Positions 24,781 to 33,071 of a DNA stretch of 64,000 bases are shown one piece after another. Origin of the DNA: [Clostridium] viride DSM 6836 (lineage in GTDB: Bacteria > Bacillota > Clostridia > Oscillospirales > Oscillospiraceae); NCBI GenBank assembly GCA_000620945.1, contig KK211198.1, positions 353,074 through 417,073 of the forward strand, written 5' to 3'. The position numbers and the translations under genes are program-made. Numbering within the stretch: position 1 is the first letter of the stretch; each line of letters opens with the position of its first letter. Under the pieces are notes generated by a model. It made no database searches. It had not been told where the DNA came from and saw nothing but the letters and a program-made list of their open reading frames with translations.

Positions 24781-25436
24781 TGACGCCAGAGAAGGAGTTG
24801 ATTGCGAAACGCATTGCCCAAGAGCTGAAGGATGGGTATGTCATTAACCTGGGCATCGGACTTCCCACCATGGTTACCCATTACATCCCGGACGGTGTGG
24901 ATGTGCTTCTCCAATCCGAAAATGGGATGATCCGTATGGGGCCTCCTCCGAAGCCATCCCAGTTCGACAAGAACATCACCAATGCCGGTGCGCAACCGGT
25001 CACAATTCTTCCCGGCGGCGCATTCTTTGATAGCGCCTTGTCCTTTTGCATCATCCGTGGGGGACACGTGGATGTGACGGTCTTAGGTGCTCTCCAGGTG
25101 GATGCAAGTGGAAGCCTGGCAAGTCACATTGTCCCGGGCAAGCTGGCCTCCGGTATGGGAGGTGCCATGGATTTGGTCACCGGTTCAAAGCAGGTGATTG
25201 TGGCGACAACCCACACCCTGCCCGATGGAACCCCAAAAATCCGAAGCAGGTGCACTCTTCCGGTGACGGCAGTCAATCGCGTGAATAAGATCGTAACCGA
25301 ACTTGCCGTCATACTGGTTACACCAGAGGGTTTGTTGCTGACGGAGATTGCCGAAGGATGCAATCCCAATGATGTCCAGGGTGTCACCGAAGCAAGGCTC
25401 CTCCTCTCCCCAAATCTCAAACACATACCAAGATAG
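24780..25436 (+). CDS. atoA: Acetoacetate/butyrate CoA-transferase subunit B
   Basis: A 218-residue beta subunit. The catalytic glutamate is in S-E-N-G-M-I, near residue 46; G-I-G-L-P-T-M and G-G-H-V-D-V-T-V-L-G-A-L are typical. AAAGGAGG lies inside the end of atoD, so the two are translated together. A terminator follows at 25466. In the lysine pathway the pair uses acetoacetate from Kce and butyryl-CoA to yield acetoacetyl-CoA and butyrate. Confidence 0.92.
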   Translation: MTPEKELIAKRIAQELKDGYVINLGIGLPTMVTHYIPDGVDVLLQSENGMIRMGPPPKPSQFDKNITNAGAQPVTILPGGAFFDSALSFCIIRGGHVDVTVLGALQVDASGSLASHIVPGKLASGMGGAMDLVTGSKQVIVATTHTLPDGTPKIRSRCTLPVTAVNRVNKIVTELAVILVTPEGLLLTEIAEGCNPNDVQGVTEARLLLSPNLKHIPR

Positions 25437-25465
25437 GAAACAAAACGCAGCTGGAAGACACAGAT

Positions 25466-25496
25466 AAAGCCTTGGGAGCGCACCCCAAGGCTTTTA
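25466..25496 (+). terminator. Terminator of atoDA
   Basis: An 11-bp stem AAAGCCTTGGG with its complement, followed by TTTTATT. Confidence 0.8.
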
Positions 25497-25661
25497 TTCG
25501 TTAATCCTGATTCCTGGATTACGTCCTCCCTCGACACAGAAGGCGTTCCCTTCATATACTAGGATATGATCAACGTAACGGAGGTCTTCCTGTGAAGCAA
25601 TCCATCCTCTCTTCTCTTTCCTTCCACCCGCACCTGGCTGTTTTGCCCCAAATGAGGTGAG

Positions 25662-26201
25662 GTGGTGAAAGGACTCCATCCGAAGCATCCCCTGCGCCGT
25701 TGGTGGAAACGGCTGCTCCTAAAGGATAAATTTCTCTTGAACTTCATGCTCCTTTTGCTGATACAATCCGCGCTAAACCTGTTTGTGAAAGACTTAGCCA
25801 TCTCCGAAACCTCTCCTCTGGACATCGTGATTCGAACCACGTCCGCCACGATCTTCGGTTACTTCATTGGCGTTGGGTTTCTGCGCGAGACCTCATTCCA
25901 TGCACCGAAAGCGGACAACGACGTCAATAAAGAAACGGGGCAAGACGCCAGAATCTCTGGTCTTTCCACCAATAAGCCGCTGCCTGAATTCGCTGAGATT
26001 CCTACCCAAGAAGTTGAAAAGCGATACCGCCAACAGATCGTCATCGTGGCAAGCATCGGCATCGTATCACTTAGCATGCTACTTTTCGCCTCAAACCTAG
26101 GTCGAACCCAAACCATGGAGGCCACCGCCACACTCTCTCAACTGCGTGACTTTGTGTCTGGAAGTGTTGGGTTTTTAGTGGGACACTCGGCCAAACATTA
26201 G
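25662..26201 (+). CDS. Hypothetical membrane protein
   Basis: A 179-residue protein starting with GTG (25662 or 25665) after GAGGTGAGG. It has a basic N-terminus, a first membrane helix (FLLNFMLLLLIQSALNLFV), a short second one (TIFGYFIGVGFL), a polar 60-residue loop and a third helix (IVIVASIGIVSLSMLLFAS). I recognise no family. It may be an assembly or structural membrane factor; nothing in the context ties it to lysine fermentation. Confidence 0.55.
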   Translation: MVKGLHPKHPLRRWWKRLLLKDKFLLNFMLLLLIQSALNLFVKDLAISETSPLDIVIRTTSATIFGYFIGVGFLRETSFHAPKADNDVNKETGQDARISGLSTNKPLPEFAEIPTQEVEKRYRQQIVIVASIGIVSLSMLLFASNLGRTQTMEATATLSQLRDFVSGSVGFLVGHSAKH

Positions 26202-26317
26202 CTTTTTTATCAATTGCACCTGATTTCCCTAAAGAAATTTCATCCTTTCCTTTTTCTATGAGCATATGGTATGCTTAAGAGAGAAATACTGAATCTTGGA
26301 TTGGAATCGGGAGGGAA

Positions 26318-27271
26318 ATGCACATGGATGTTCAAGTTACAGGAACCTTTCCAAGTTCGAACGGAATAAGTGACATTGCTTACTATCTGATGAAGCCAAA
26401 AGGGGAAGCTCGCGCCGTCTTGCAAATCTCACACGGTATGTGTGAGTATTTCCTCCGCTACCAGGAGTTTGCTCTTTTCCTGAATGCCCATGGCATTGCC
26501 GTGGTGGGAAATGACCATCTAGGACACGGTGCATCCGCCAAGACAAAGGACGACCTTGGGTGGTTTGCTGAGCGCGATGGTTGGAAGCACCTTGTGAACG
26601 ATCTTCATACCACAATGGAACTTGGAAAGCAAGCTTTCCCCGAGGTGCCCTTTGTGCTCATGGGACACAGTATGGGATCCTTTCTGGCTCGGGCTTTTCT
26701 ATCGAAGTATAGCGCAGAGTTAAGTGGATCCATCATTTGTGGAACGGGTGGAAAGAATCCGTTGATTGGCCTAGCCATCTTCCTATCCGCTCTGAGCACC
26801 AGGCTTTTGGGTCAGAGACATCGAGGCCAGTTTATCGATAAATTTACCTTTCGAAACTATTGCAGCCAATTCGATTCGGTCAACAGTGCAAAGGATTGGA
26901 TTACTCGAGATAAAACCATCATTGAAAAATATCTCGAGGATCCTCACTGTCAATTTACCTTCACTTCCTCTGCGTTTCATGACCTATTTTGTGTCAACCG
27001 TTTTGTAAACTCAAACTCATGGGCAAGCTCCATCCCAAACAAGCTTCCCATCCTAATCATCTCTGGCGACATGGACCCGGTTGGTGATTTTGGGGACGGG
27101 GTCACTTGGGTCTATCATCAACTGAGACAAGCCGACCAAGACGTTCAGCTCAAGCTATATCCAGAGGCGCGGCATGAAATCTTAAATGAGATCAACCGAC
27201 AAGAGGTGTACGACGATATTCTCTCTTGGTTTAATAAGGACATCATAAAGAAAGAGGAGAGCTCTCCATAA
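26318..27271 (+). CDS. Alpha/beta hydrolase, monoglyceride-lipase-like
   Basis: A 317-residue alpha/beta hydrolase of the serine aminopeptidase S33/lysophospholipase (PldB) type. The nucleophile is in G-H-S-M-G-S (near residue 117), the oxyanion phrase is Q-I-S-H-G-M-C-E-Y, the acid is in S-G-D-M-D-P-V-G and the His in P-E-A-R-H-E-I-L-N-E. It probably hydrolyses monoacylglycerol or lysophospholipid. ATG at 26318 or 26324 follows GGGAGGG. Standalone, with a terminator at its stop. Confidence 0.85.
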   Translation: MHMDVQVTGTFPSSNGISDIAYYLMKPKGEARAVLQISHGMCEYFLRYQEFALFLNAHGIAVVGNDHLGHGASAKTKDDLGWFAERDGWKHLVNDLHTTMELGKQAFPEVPFVLMGHSMGSFLARAFLSKYSAELSGSIICGTGGKNPLIGLAIFLSALSTRLLGQRHRGQFIDKFTFRNYCSQFDSVNSAKDWITRDKTIIEKYLEDPHCQFTFTSSAFHDLFCVNRFVNSNSWASSIPNKLPILIISGDMDPVGDFGDGVTWVYHQLRQADQDVQLKLYPEARHEILNEINRQEVYDDILSWFNKDIIKKEESSP

Positions 27272-27284
27272 GCTCTCCTCTTTT
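27251..27284. terminator. Bidirectional terminator
   Basis: AAAGAGGAGAGCT and AGCTCTCCTCTTTT arms, overlapping the hydrolase stop codon; it separates convergent genes. Confidence 0.8.
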
Positions 27285-27290
27285 GTTCTA

Positions 27291-29378
27291 TTATCGACTC
27301 AGAATGTTATACAGCATGATGGCCAGCTGCGCACGGGTGGCCACCCCATTGGGATTGAAATTCCCGTTGGTATTTCCTTGGACAATGCCAAGTCCCTTGG
27401 CAATTGCCACATAGCCGAACAAGTCCGCGGGAATGGCCTTTTCATCCTTATAACCAATGCGGTAAATGTCTTTTAGCTGCGCCACTTCCCCATACCCAGC
27501 CGCATCCACCAAGAGCTTGGTCAGGCTTGCCCGGGTTATCGCTGCCGAAGGATTCTTCTCCGCGCTGGTCAGAAGCCCCATGGAATAGGCATTGGAATAG
27601 AGGGCTTCCTCATACTCCTCCGAGTCGGGGTTTAGGGTAAACCCACAGGCCGGAATGACGAGGCTTAAGGCGTCCTTTTGGGTCAGATTTTGGTTGGGGT
27701 GGAAGGCTCCCCCAACGTAACCAACTCCATATTCTGCAAGCGTTTCAATTTGCTTCTGAGCAAAATGCCCTGTGATGTCGTTGTAGCCAAACGAAATGGC
27801 CGATTCTTGGGCATACACTAAGGGTTTTCCGGTGATCGGATCCACGCCCCAAACGTTGGATTGCGCAAAGCCATAGACCAATTTCAGTTCAGAGTCGGTC
27901 TTGTCAGCTTTGGTAGATATATATTCATAGAAGAGGGCGATGCCTGCGGCTTTTTGATAGACGGCCTTGGCTTCTTGCTCTGCCTTAATCCCTTTTGCCT
28001 CCGCAAAGGTCATATCCGGGTTCCAAGACACGGAGTAGTTTCCAATGGTACCATCCATGGCATTCACGGTGACAACAATCTCATTGCCGGGGAATGGAAT
28101 CCCATTGACCTGTCGAACAAAGGAGAAGCTTTGGTACGGAGCGTTCTTTTCCTCCAGAGTGGGGCTGGCAAGCGCCGTGAGTGCATACTCTTGGGCGTTA
28201 TATTTCGTGGCAAATGCCCGTGCAATTTTCTCGCTCTCTGCACGATTGTAGCGAGCCTGCCCATTCGGATCAATGGACGCATAGGCAGACATGGAGAGGA
28301 ATGCTCCGGTTTTTGCATTGAGCACAACATTTTTGATGGAATACTGGTCGGACTTGCGTTCTACAAAGCTTAGGTTGGCATAAATCATGGGTTCTTGGTT
28401 GTTCTTCTCAACATAGTAGTTGCTGGTGTCCAAATGATATCTGCTGTTGATTCCAAGCTCTGAAACCCCACGGGCCGCAGCTTCTAACTCCTGAGAGGAC
28501 AAGCAGCCCTTGAGCTCATTAACCGCTTTGAGTTCCACATCCGTTAATCCTGCTCCGTTGGTTTTAGAAATATCTTTGGCCGCAGCCTGGGCTTCCCGAT
28601 AAAAGATCTGCGGTTTGCGTCCGACCAAGGTTCCTGTCAAGGCATCCACCACATAGTCACCCTTCATTTGAGGCGTATATTGCAAGATGGCATGCTTTGG
28701 GTCTTTTTCGGAAACCACATAGTTTAGCTGCATGTTGACGGCAGCGTATAGGCTGGCGTTTGCTGCATCCTTACTGATCTTAGCATTGGCCGGATAGCTT
28801 GCATAATTGGCGCCACCGTCACTCCGATAAAAGCTGGTGACGGCTTTCTTCGCGCTATTGACACACAGATTCACTTGAATGGGGCTTACCTTTCCATTCA
28901 GCCTAAGTGCGCCATAGAAATTATAGTTTCCGTTATCGTAGATTGCCAGCAAATTAGTTCCTTCCTGCAATTCGCAGGATTCCAGTGGGGTGTCTAGCAC
29001 TTTGACGAGAAACTCTTGTGCCAGCTTTTGTGCCTGCGTTTTGGTTAACTTCGGAAACTTTTTCAGCTCGCCGCTTGGTGTGATATAGGTTTTTTCCTGA
29101 TATCCGAGATAGTAACTGACTAGTTTGCCACCTTCCGTGACCGTCACATTCAGATTGGCGTCTTTGCTTTGCCAGGATAAACTCCAAATATTCTCTGGAC
29201 TACCTTCATTGAGATACCCCGAAAATTCAGTGTATTCATCCCCGATATTTAAGAGTTTCTTGGTGGCGAGGGTTACGTTGGCAAGTCTTGTCTCCAACGC
29301 TGCATCACTTGCCGCTGCCGGTAAGATCATCGTGGCTGCCAAACAGGCGGATAAAACCAATGAAAGAAGCTTTTTCAT
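27291..29378 (-). CDS. Exported YcdB/YcdC-repeat protein with SLH domains
   Basis: A 695-residue protein. A signal peptide (MKKLLSLVLSACLAA...A-A-A-S) is followed by YcdB/YcdC (PepSY-like) modules: T-K-T-Q-A-Q-K-L-A-Q-E-F-L, N-G-N-Y-N-F-Y-G-A-L-R-L-N-G-type strands, and a second set with S-E-K-I-A-R-A-F-A. The last 170 residues are two to three SLH domains (D-I-T-G-H-F-A-Q-K-Q-I-E-T-L, F-N-P-N-G-V-A-T-R-A-Q-L). It is wall-anchored. YcdB function is unknown; PepSY domains often inhibit peptidases. ATG at 29378 follows AAAGG; the frame runs upstream without a start signal. Confidence 0.8.
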   Translation of the reverse strand: MKKLLSLVLSACLAATMILPAAASDAALETRLANVTLATKKLLNIGDEYTEFSGYLNEGSPENIWSLSWQSKDANLNVTVTEGGKLVSYYLGYQEKTYITPSGELKKFPKLTKTQAQKLAQEFLVKVLDTPLESCELQEGTNLLAIYDNGNYNFYGALRLNGKVSPIQVNLCVNSAKKAVTSFYRSDGGANYASYPANAKISKDAANASLYAAVNMQLNYVVSEKDPKHAILQYTPQMKGDYVVDALTGTLVGRKPQIFYREAQAAAKDISKTNGAGLTDVELKAVNELKGCLSSQELEAAARGVSELGINSRYHLDTSNYYVEKNNQEPMIYANLSFVERKSDQYSIKNVVLNAKTGAFLSMSAYASIDPNGQARYNRAESEKIARAFATKYNAQEYALTALASPTLEEKNAPYQSFSFVRQVNGIPFPGNEIVVTVNAMDGTIGNYSVSWNPDMTFAEAKGIKAEQEAKAVYQKAAGIALFYEYISTKADKTDSELKLVYGFAQSNVWGVDPITGKPLVYAQESAISFGYNDITGHFAQKQIETLAEYGVGYVGGAFHPNQNLTQKDALSLVIPACGFTLNPDSEEYEEALYSNAYSMGLLTSAEKNPSAAITRASLTKLLVDAAGYGEVAQLKDIYRIGYKDEKAIPADLFGYVAIAKGLGIVQGNTNGNFNPNGVATRAQLAIMLYNILSR

Positions 29379-29584
29379 ACCATCATACCTTTCTTTTTCA
29401 GTCTCTTTTATCTTTGACGCAAGGGAAAGGAAATAGTTTCCTATATCCGTAAAATTTTTAAAACTGTTTCTTGCATTTTCCATTTCCAAAGATCCCATAT
29501 GCTTTTATTTATAAAAAATAGTTTGTTCTGCACGTATGATTGTTGAAACCTGTGGCAAAATGTCTTGCAAAGGGGGTTTTCATT

Positions 29585-29707
29585 ATGAAACCAACGAGCA
29601 AACAATCTTGGGGAAACTATGGAAGAGTTCGGATATGGGTCACGTTTATTGCTGCAATTGTCTGCTTTGGAATCTCTCTCACTGCGCTCATCATTGAGCT
29701 ACTTTAA
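29585..29707 (+). CDS. Small single-pass membrane protein, 40 residues
   Basis: Frame from ATG at 29585 to TAA at 29707. AAGGGGG lies eight bases upstream. The product has a basic N-terminus (KPTSKQSWGNYGRVR) and one membrane helix (WVTFIAAIVCFGISLTALII) ending in E-L-L. It has a polarity pattern of a real small membrane protein (positive-inside rule). It lies 58 bases before the DUF4145-like gene in the same direction and may share its transcript. Function unknown. Confidence 0.65.
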   Translation: MKPTSKQSWGNYGRVRIWVTFIAAIVCFGISLTALIIELL

Positions 29708-29765
29708 GTTTCGCTTGTGTTCCACTTTCTGGCGTGATAAAATGCCGAAGAAGGGAGTTGGAATC

Positions 29766-30434
29766 ATGACCAAAGCGTCATTTACAGCTTGGGATGTAGA
29801 TGATGTAGATACCATTTATGAGATAGAATATGAACCGGTGTCTACATGTCCCGCTTGCTGTTCTCCGCATGAACCTAGCATCCAAGATTTATACCATGTA
29901 GCGCAACACCCCGTTTCCCTCGATGAAACCCAGCATCATGTGTATGCATTGTACTTTTGCCCGGACTGCCGTAGTCTCTTTGTGTGCAAATACTCAGCAC
30001 TTGCCCATCCCGAGCAAGAGGATCTTTTACGATGTATCAATCTGGACGAGACGATTCCCTCTCCTATCGGTGGATTGCCCTGTTCCAACCCTCTAGATCA
30101 ACGATCCGATGAATTTTCCCTCCTCTATTCGCAGTCCCTCCACGCAGAATCCCGAAAGCTGGATCGCATTGCTTCGATCGGTTATCGCATGGCGTTGGAT
30201 TCTCTCTTAAAGGAATACCTAGCTGCAAAGTTTCCCAATGAGCGAGATACCATGCAAACTGAACCCGTCGAATCCCTGCTCCGTCGCATTCCAGACCCAC
30301 GGTTTCATCTTCTGGCTGACCGATTCCAAGATGCAAGTCAAATGGATATGGAACTCACAAAACAGCTTATACAAACAATGCTCCGCTTTATGGAGTCGGA
30401 AGCTGCGTTTGTAGCGCTTCTTGCGAACGAATAA
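29766..30434 (+). CDS. DUF4145-like zinc protein
   Basis: A 222-residue protein. The N-terminal part has C-P-A-C-C near residue 29 and F-C-P-D-C near residue 64, so a zinc-ribbon is likely. The C-terminal half, with S-L-H-A-E-S-R-K-L-D-R-I-A-S-I-G-Y-R-M-A-L-D-S-L-L-K-E-Y, is typical of DUF4145, which occurs in stress and restriction-related proteins without a proven activity. ATG at 29766 is supported by AAGGGAG; the longer upstream frame covers the small membrane protein and is not coding. Confidence 0.65.
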   Translation: MTKASFTAWDVDDVDTIYEIEYEPVSTCPACCSPHEPSIQDLYHVAQHPVSLDETQHHVYALYFCPDCRSLFVCKYSALAHPEQEDLLRCINLDETIPSPIGGLPCSNPLDQRSDEFSLLYSQSLHAESRKLDRIASIGYRMALDSLLKEYLAAKFPNERDTMQTEPVESLLRRIPDPRFHLLADRFQDASQMDMELTKQLIQTMLRFMESEAAFVALLANE

Positions 30435-30450
30435 GGATTGTACTTATCAA

Positions 30451-30479
30451 GCGGTTCGCCCTTTCGGGTGGGCCGTTTC
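30451..30479 (+). terminator. Terminator of the DUF4145-like gene
   Basis: GCGGTTCGCCC and GGGTGGGCCGT arms (with G-U pairs) around TTTC, followed by TTTCTTT. Confidence 0.6.
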
Positions 30480-30488
30480 TTTAACGAC

Positions 30489-30524
30489 AAAACCAGGACA
30501 ATTCTAAAGAATTGTCCTGGTTTT
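30489..30524. terminator. Bidirectional terminator
   Basis: A 16-bp perfect stem (AAAACCAGGACAATTC) with a TAAA loop and T4 after it, separating convergent genes. Confidence 0.85.
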
Positions 30525-30545
30525 CTTGCGATTCATTCTGGGGGA

Positions 30546-31400
30546 TTACACCCCTTGTACACCGATCCCGATCAATCCAGGCCCGGTATGTACCACCAAA
30601 GCCGGACTAATCTGTCCTTGAAATATATGCACAAAATCCGGCAGCTGCATTTTCAGCTTATTCACAACCTCTAAGGCCTCATGCTCTGCCCCGCCGTGCA
30701 CCACGGCTATGTTATAGTTTTTGTACTTCTTCGCATCGTTCATGACCAGATCAATTGCTGCATTTAAGACGTTTTTTCGACCTCTCGCCTTTTTTACGGT
30801 GTGATAGACACCCTCTTTATTGCAAGAAATCACCGGTAAAATACCAAGAATGGTACCCATGGTCGCAGAAACCAGTCCAATTCTGCCACCCTTTTTGAGG
30901 TATTCGAGGGTGGAGAGGCAGAAGTAAAGGTGCGTATTCTTGGAGATGCCATGCAAAGCTTGTTCTATGTCGTGAAAGGATATCCCACGCTGGATGAGCT
31001 GGGCAGCATAGATGGCAATCATTCCGGCTCCGATGCCAATCAGCTTGGTGTCAAAGACGATGCATTCGAGCTGTTTGAAGTCCTCCGCCATAATTTTCAT
31101 CATATGGTAAGTACCCGAAAGTCCACTGGAAATGGCAAGAATCACCACTTTCTCATATCCATCGGCAACAATCTGCTGCAATACTACCTCAAAGTCTTCT
31201 CCGGAAGGAAGGGATGTCTTAGGGATCTCCTGCTCAAAATTGTCGTAGACGTATTGAGGCGTGATATCCACCCGGTCTTTAAAGGTGCCAAAGCTATAAT
31301 TGATCGACAGAGGAATGACATACATGCCATATTGATCCACATATTCTTGGGGAACATCATTGCAAGAATCTACTAAAACCGCAATTTTTTCAGGGTTCAT
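30546..31400 (-). CDS. DegV family fatty-acid-binding protein
   Basis: A 284-residue DegV protein (also called FakB-like), which binds a fatty acid and presents it to FakA-type kinases. The phrases I-A-V-L-V-D-S-C-N-D-V, P-K-T-S-L-P-S-G-E-D-F, A-I-S-S-G-L-S-G-T-Y, F-D-T-K-L-I-G-I-G-A-G and L-K-K-G-G-R-I-G are the family marks. ATG at 31400 follows GAGGTGG; an upstream in-frame ATG lacks a binding site. It is divergent from the DUF1836 gene. Confidence 0.9.
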   Translation of the reverse strand: MNPEKIAVLVDSCNDVPQEYVDQYGMYVIPLSINYSFGTFKDRVDITPQYVYDNFEQEIPKTSLPSGEDFEVVLQQIVADGYEKVVILAISSGLSGTYHMMKIMAEDFKQLECIVFDTKLIGIGAGMIAIYAAQLIQRGISFHDIEQALHGISKNTHLYFCLSTLEYLKKGGRIGLVSATMGTILGILPVISCNKEGVYHTVKKARGRKNVLNAAIDLVMNDAKKYKNYNIAVVHGGAEHEALEVVNKLKMQLPDFVHIFQGQISPALVVHTGPGLIGIGVQGV

Positions 31401-31536
31401 AATCCACCTCAACACGTTATCTAGTATTTAATATGATTATATCTGCTTCCTATTAACGTGTCAATGGTTTTCCGCAACCACATTGACAAGATACTGTGTT
31501 TTGATTACAATAGAATGGAAAAAGAAGGTGCATAAG

Positions 31537-32070
31537 ATGAATGATTTTATAACCGCAATGCAGCCACAAGATATCGTCAGATTTACTCTACCGCGTTACT
31601 CTGAGTTGCCTGCCATGGACTTATATATGGATCAAGTGATTTCGAGTATTGAAGGCTATGTCAGTCTACTGATTCCGCAAAATGAGAAAACCTTTCTCAC
31701 CGGAACCATGATTGCCAACTATGTGAAGCAAGGCATTGTAACCCCTCCCCGGAAGAAAAAATACAATAAGAATCACTTGGCCTATCTCATTGTGGTGTGT
31801 CTCCTAAAGCATGTGTTTTCCATGTCTCAAATCTGCGACCTGATTCAAGCCCACATCGATCGCTACCCCACGGATGTGGCCTATGATTATTTTTGTACTG
31901 AGTTGGAAAAAGCACTGCGAGAAGTCTTCTCTCCCGACAGCGCCCATGGGGAAAGTCTGGCCATGCAAGTGACGGAAGAAAGTGAGATGGTTCGAAAAGC
32001 CGTCCTCTCCTATGCAAATTACGTCTATATCGAACAGTACTTACTCTTTCGAAATAATCTGCACAAATAA
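31537..32070 (+). CDS. DUF1836 protein
   Basis: A 177-residue protein with the DUF1836 layout: P-R-Y-S-E-L-P-A-M-D-L-Y-M-D-Q-V, T-M-I-A-N-Y-V-K-Q-G-I-V and K-K-Y-N-K-N-H-L-A-Y-L-I-V-V-C-L-L-K. It is a winged-helix-like DNA-binding fold and is thought to act as a regulator, without known targets. GAAGGTG precedes the ATG at 31537. A strong terminator begins at its stop codon. Confidence 0.85.
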   Translation: MNDFITAMQPQDIVRFTLPRYSELPAMDLYMDQVISSIEGYVSLLIPQNEKTFLTGTMIANYVKQGIVTPPRKKKYNKNHLAYLIVVCLLKHVFSMSQICDLIQAHIDRYPTDVAYDYFCTELEKALREVFSPDSAHGESLAMQVTEESEMVRKAVLSYANYVYIEQYLLFRNNLHK

Positions 32071-32107
32071 AACCGTCCTTTCCGGTGAGCCGGAAAGGAC
32101 GGTTTTA
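32069..32107. terminator. Bidirectional terminator
   Basis: A 17-bp stem, AAAACCGTCCTTTCCGG with its exact complement and a TGAG loop. Confidence 0.9.
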
Positions 32108-32115
32108 CTGTGCCC

Positions 32116-32961
32116 TCATTCCAAGAGGGAGATGAGGTCCTCTCGGAAGGTGTCCTTCAAATAAACGTAGTTAAACTCTCGAAATATCTTGACGTGTTTG
32201 ATCGTAAAGACCGCTAGATTGGGATCACTTTTCGCAACCGCTTCGTATACAAACGAGATGCCAAGCTCTGAACGGACAAATCGTTTGATCAGCTCAAAGC
32301 TACTGATGCAGATACAGCGAGAGAAGCTATCCAAGGTAACATTGTGATGATAGAGAAACTGTTCCAACACCGCACGCGTGCCGGAACCTGGCTCACGGCA
32401 AAGGATGGTCTCATCCAAAATTTCGGTAAACTCCACTTCTCGATTTGCAAAGGGATGCTCTATGGAACAAATACCCACAAAGTGTTCTTGTTTAAACAAG
32501 CGATAGCCATAGTCTTTTTTATTGAAAAATCCCTCAATCACTGCCAGCTCTATTACATTGTGTCGAAGCATCTGTAGTAAGCGTTCCGTATTATCCACGA
32601 TCAGGGATACGGGGATATCCTTTTTTTGTTCCAATTCAATTAACTTGTCCCCAATGAGATATTCGCCAATGGTTTTGGTAGCGCCAATGGTCACCGGTGC
32701 TTTCTGTGCGCCCTTCATGGATTTCCTCGCTTGCTCTTCCAGCGCTCTGGCCGAGCGGGCAAACTTCTCTAGCACCATTCCTTGCTCCGTTACACTGAGC
32801 TTTCGACCATTGTATCCGAACAACTTACATCCATACTCCTGCTCTAAAAACTGAATGTGTTGGGTGACCGCAGGTTGCGTCATATTGAGCCGTTCGGCAG
32901 TTTCTCGATAATTCATGACATCAAAAAGCGTGAGAAACGTTTGGATTCGATGATCAAGCAT
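32116..32961 (-). CDS. LysR-family transcriptional regulator
   Basis: A 281-residue LysR regulator. The N-terminal winged helix shows Y-R-E-T-A-E-R-L-N-M-T-Q-P-A-V-T-Q-H-I-Q-F-L-E, then a two-lobe inducer-binding domain (V-T-I-G-A-T-K-T-I-G-E-Y). It is divergently transcribed from yeiH, the usual LysR arrangement, so it probably controls yeiH in response to a small anion or sulfur compound. An inverted repeat typical of its binding sites lies in the shared region. Confidence 0.9.
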   Translation of the reverse strand: MLDHRIQTFLTLFDVMNYRETAERLNMTQPAVTQHIQFLEQEYGCKLFGYNGRKLSVTEQGMVLEKFARSARALEEQARKSMKGAQKAPVTIGATKTIGEYLIGDKLIELEQKKDIPVSLIVDNTERLLQMLRHNVIELAVIEGFFNKKDYGYRLFKQEHFVGICSIEHPFANREVEFTEILDETILCREPGSGTRAVLEQFLYHHNVTLDSFSRCICISSFELIKRFVRSELGISFVYEAVAKSDPNLAVFTIKHVKIFREFNYVYLKDTFREDLISLLE

Positions 32962-32983
32962 ACCAACACCTCATAAGCATACG

Positions 32984-32997
32984 TTATTGTCAAATAA
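32984..32997. promoter_or_regulatory. Candidate LysR operator
   Basis: TTATT-GTCA-AATAA, an interrupted dyad of the T-N11-A class, lies 23 bases upstream of the LysR start, in the divergent region. Confidence 0.4.
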
Positions 32998-33071
32998 TCT
33001 TTCATAATTAGATTTTATCTCTCTTTTGTTTTATAATCAAGATACCTTAAAAAAACAAAGGAATGATAACG

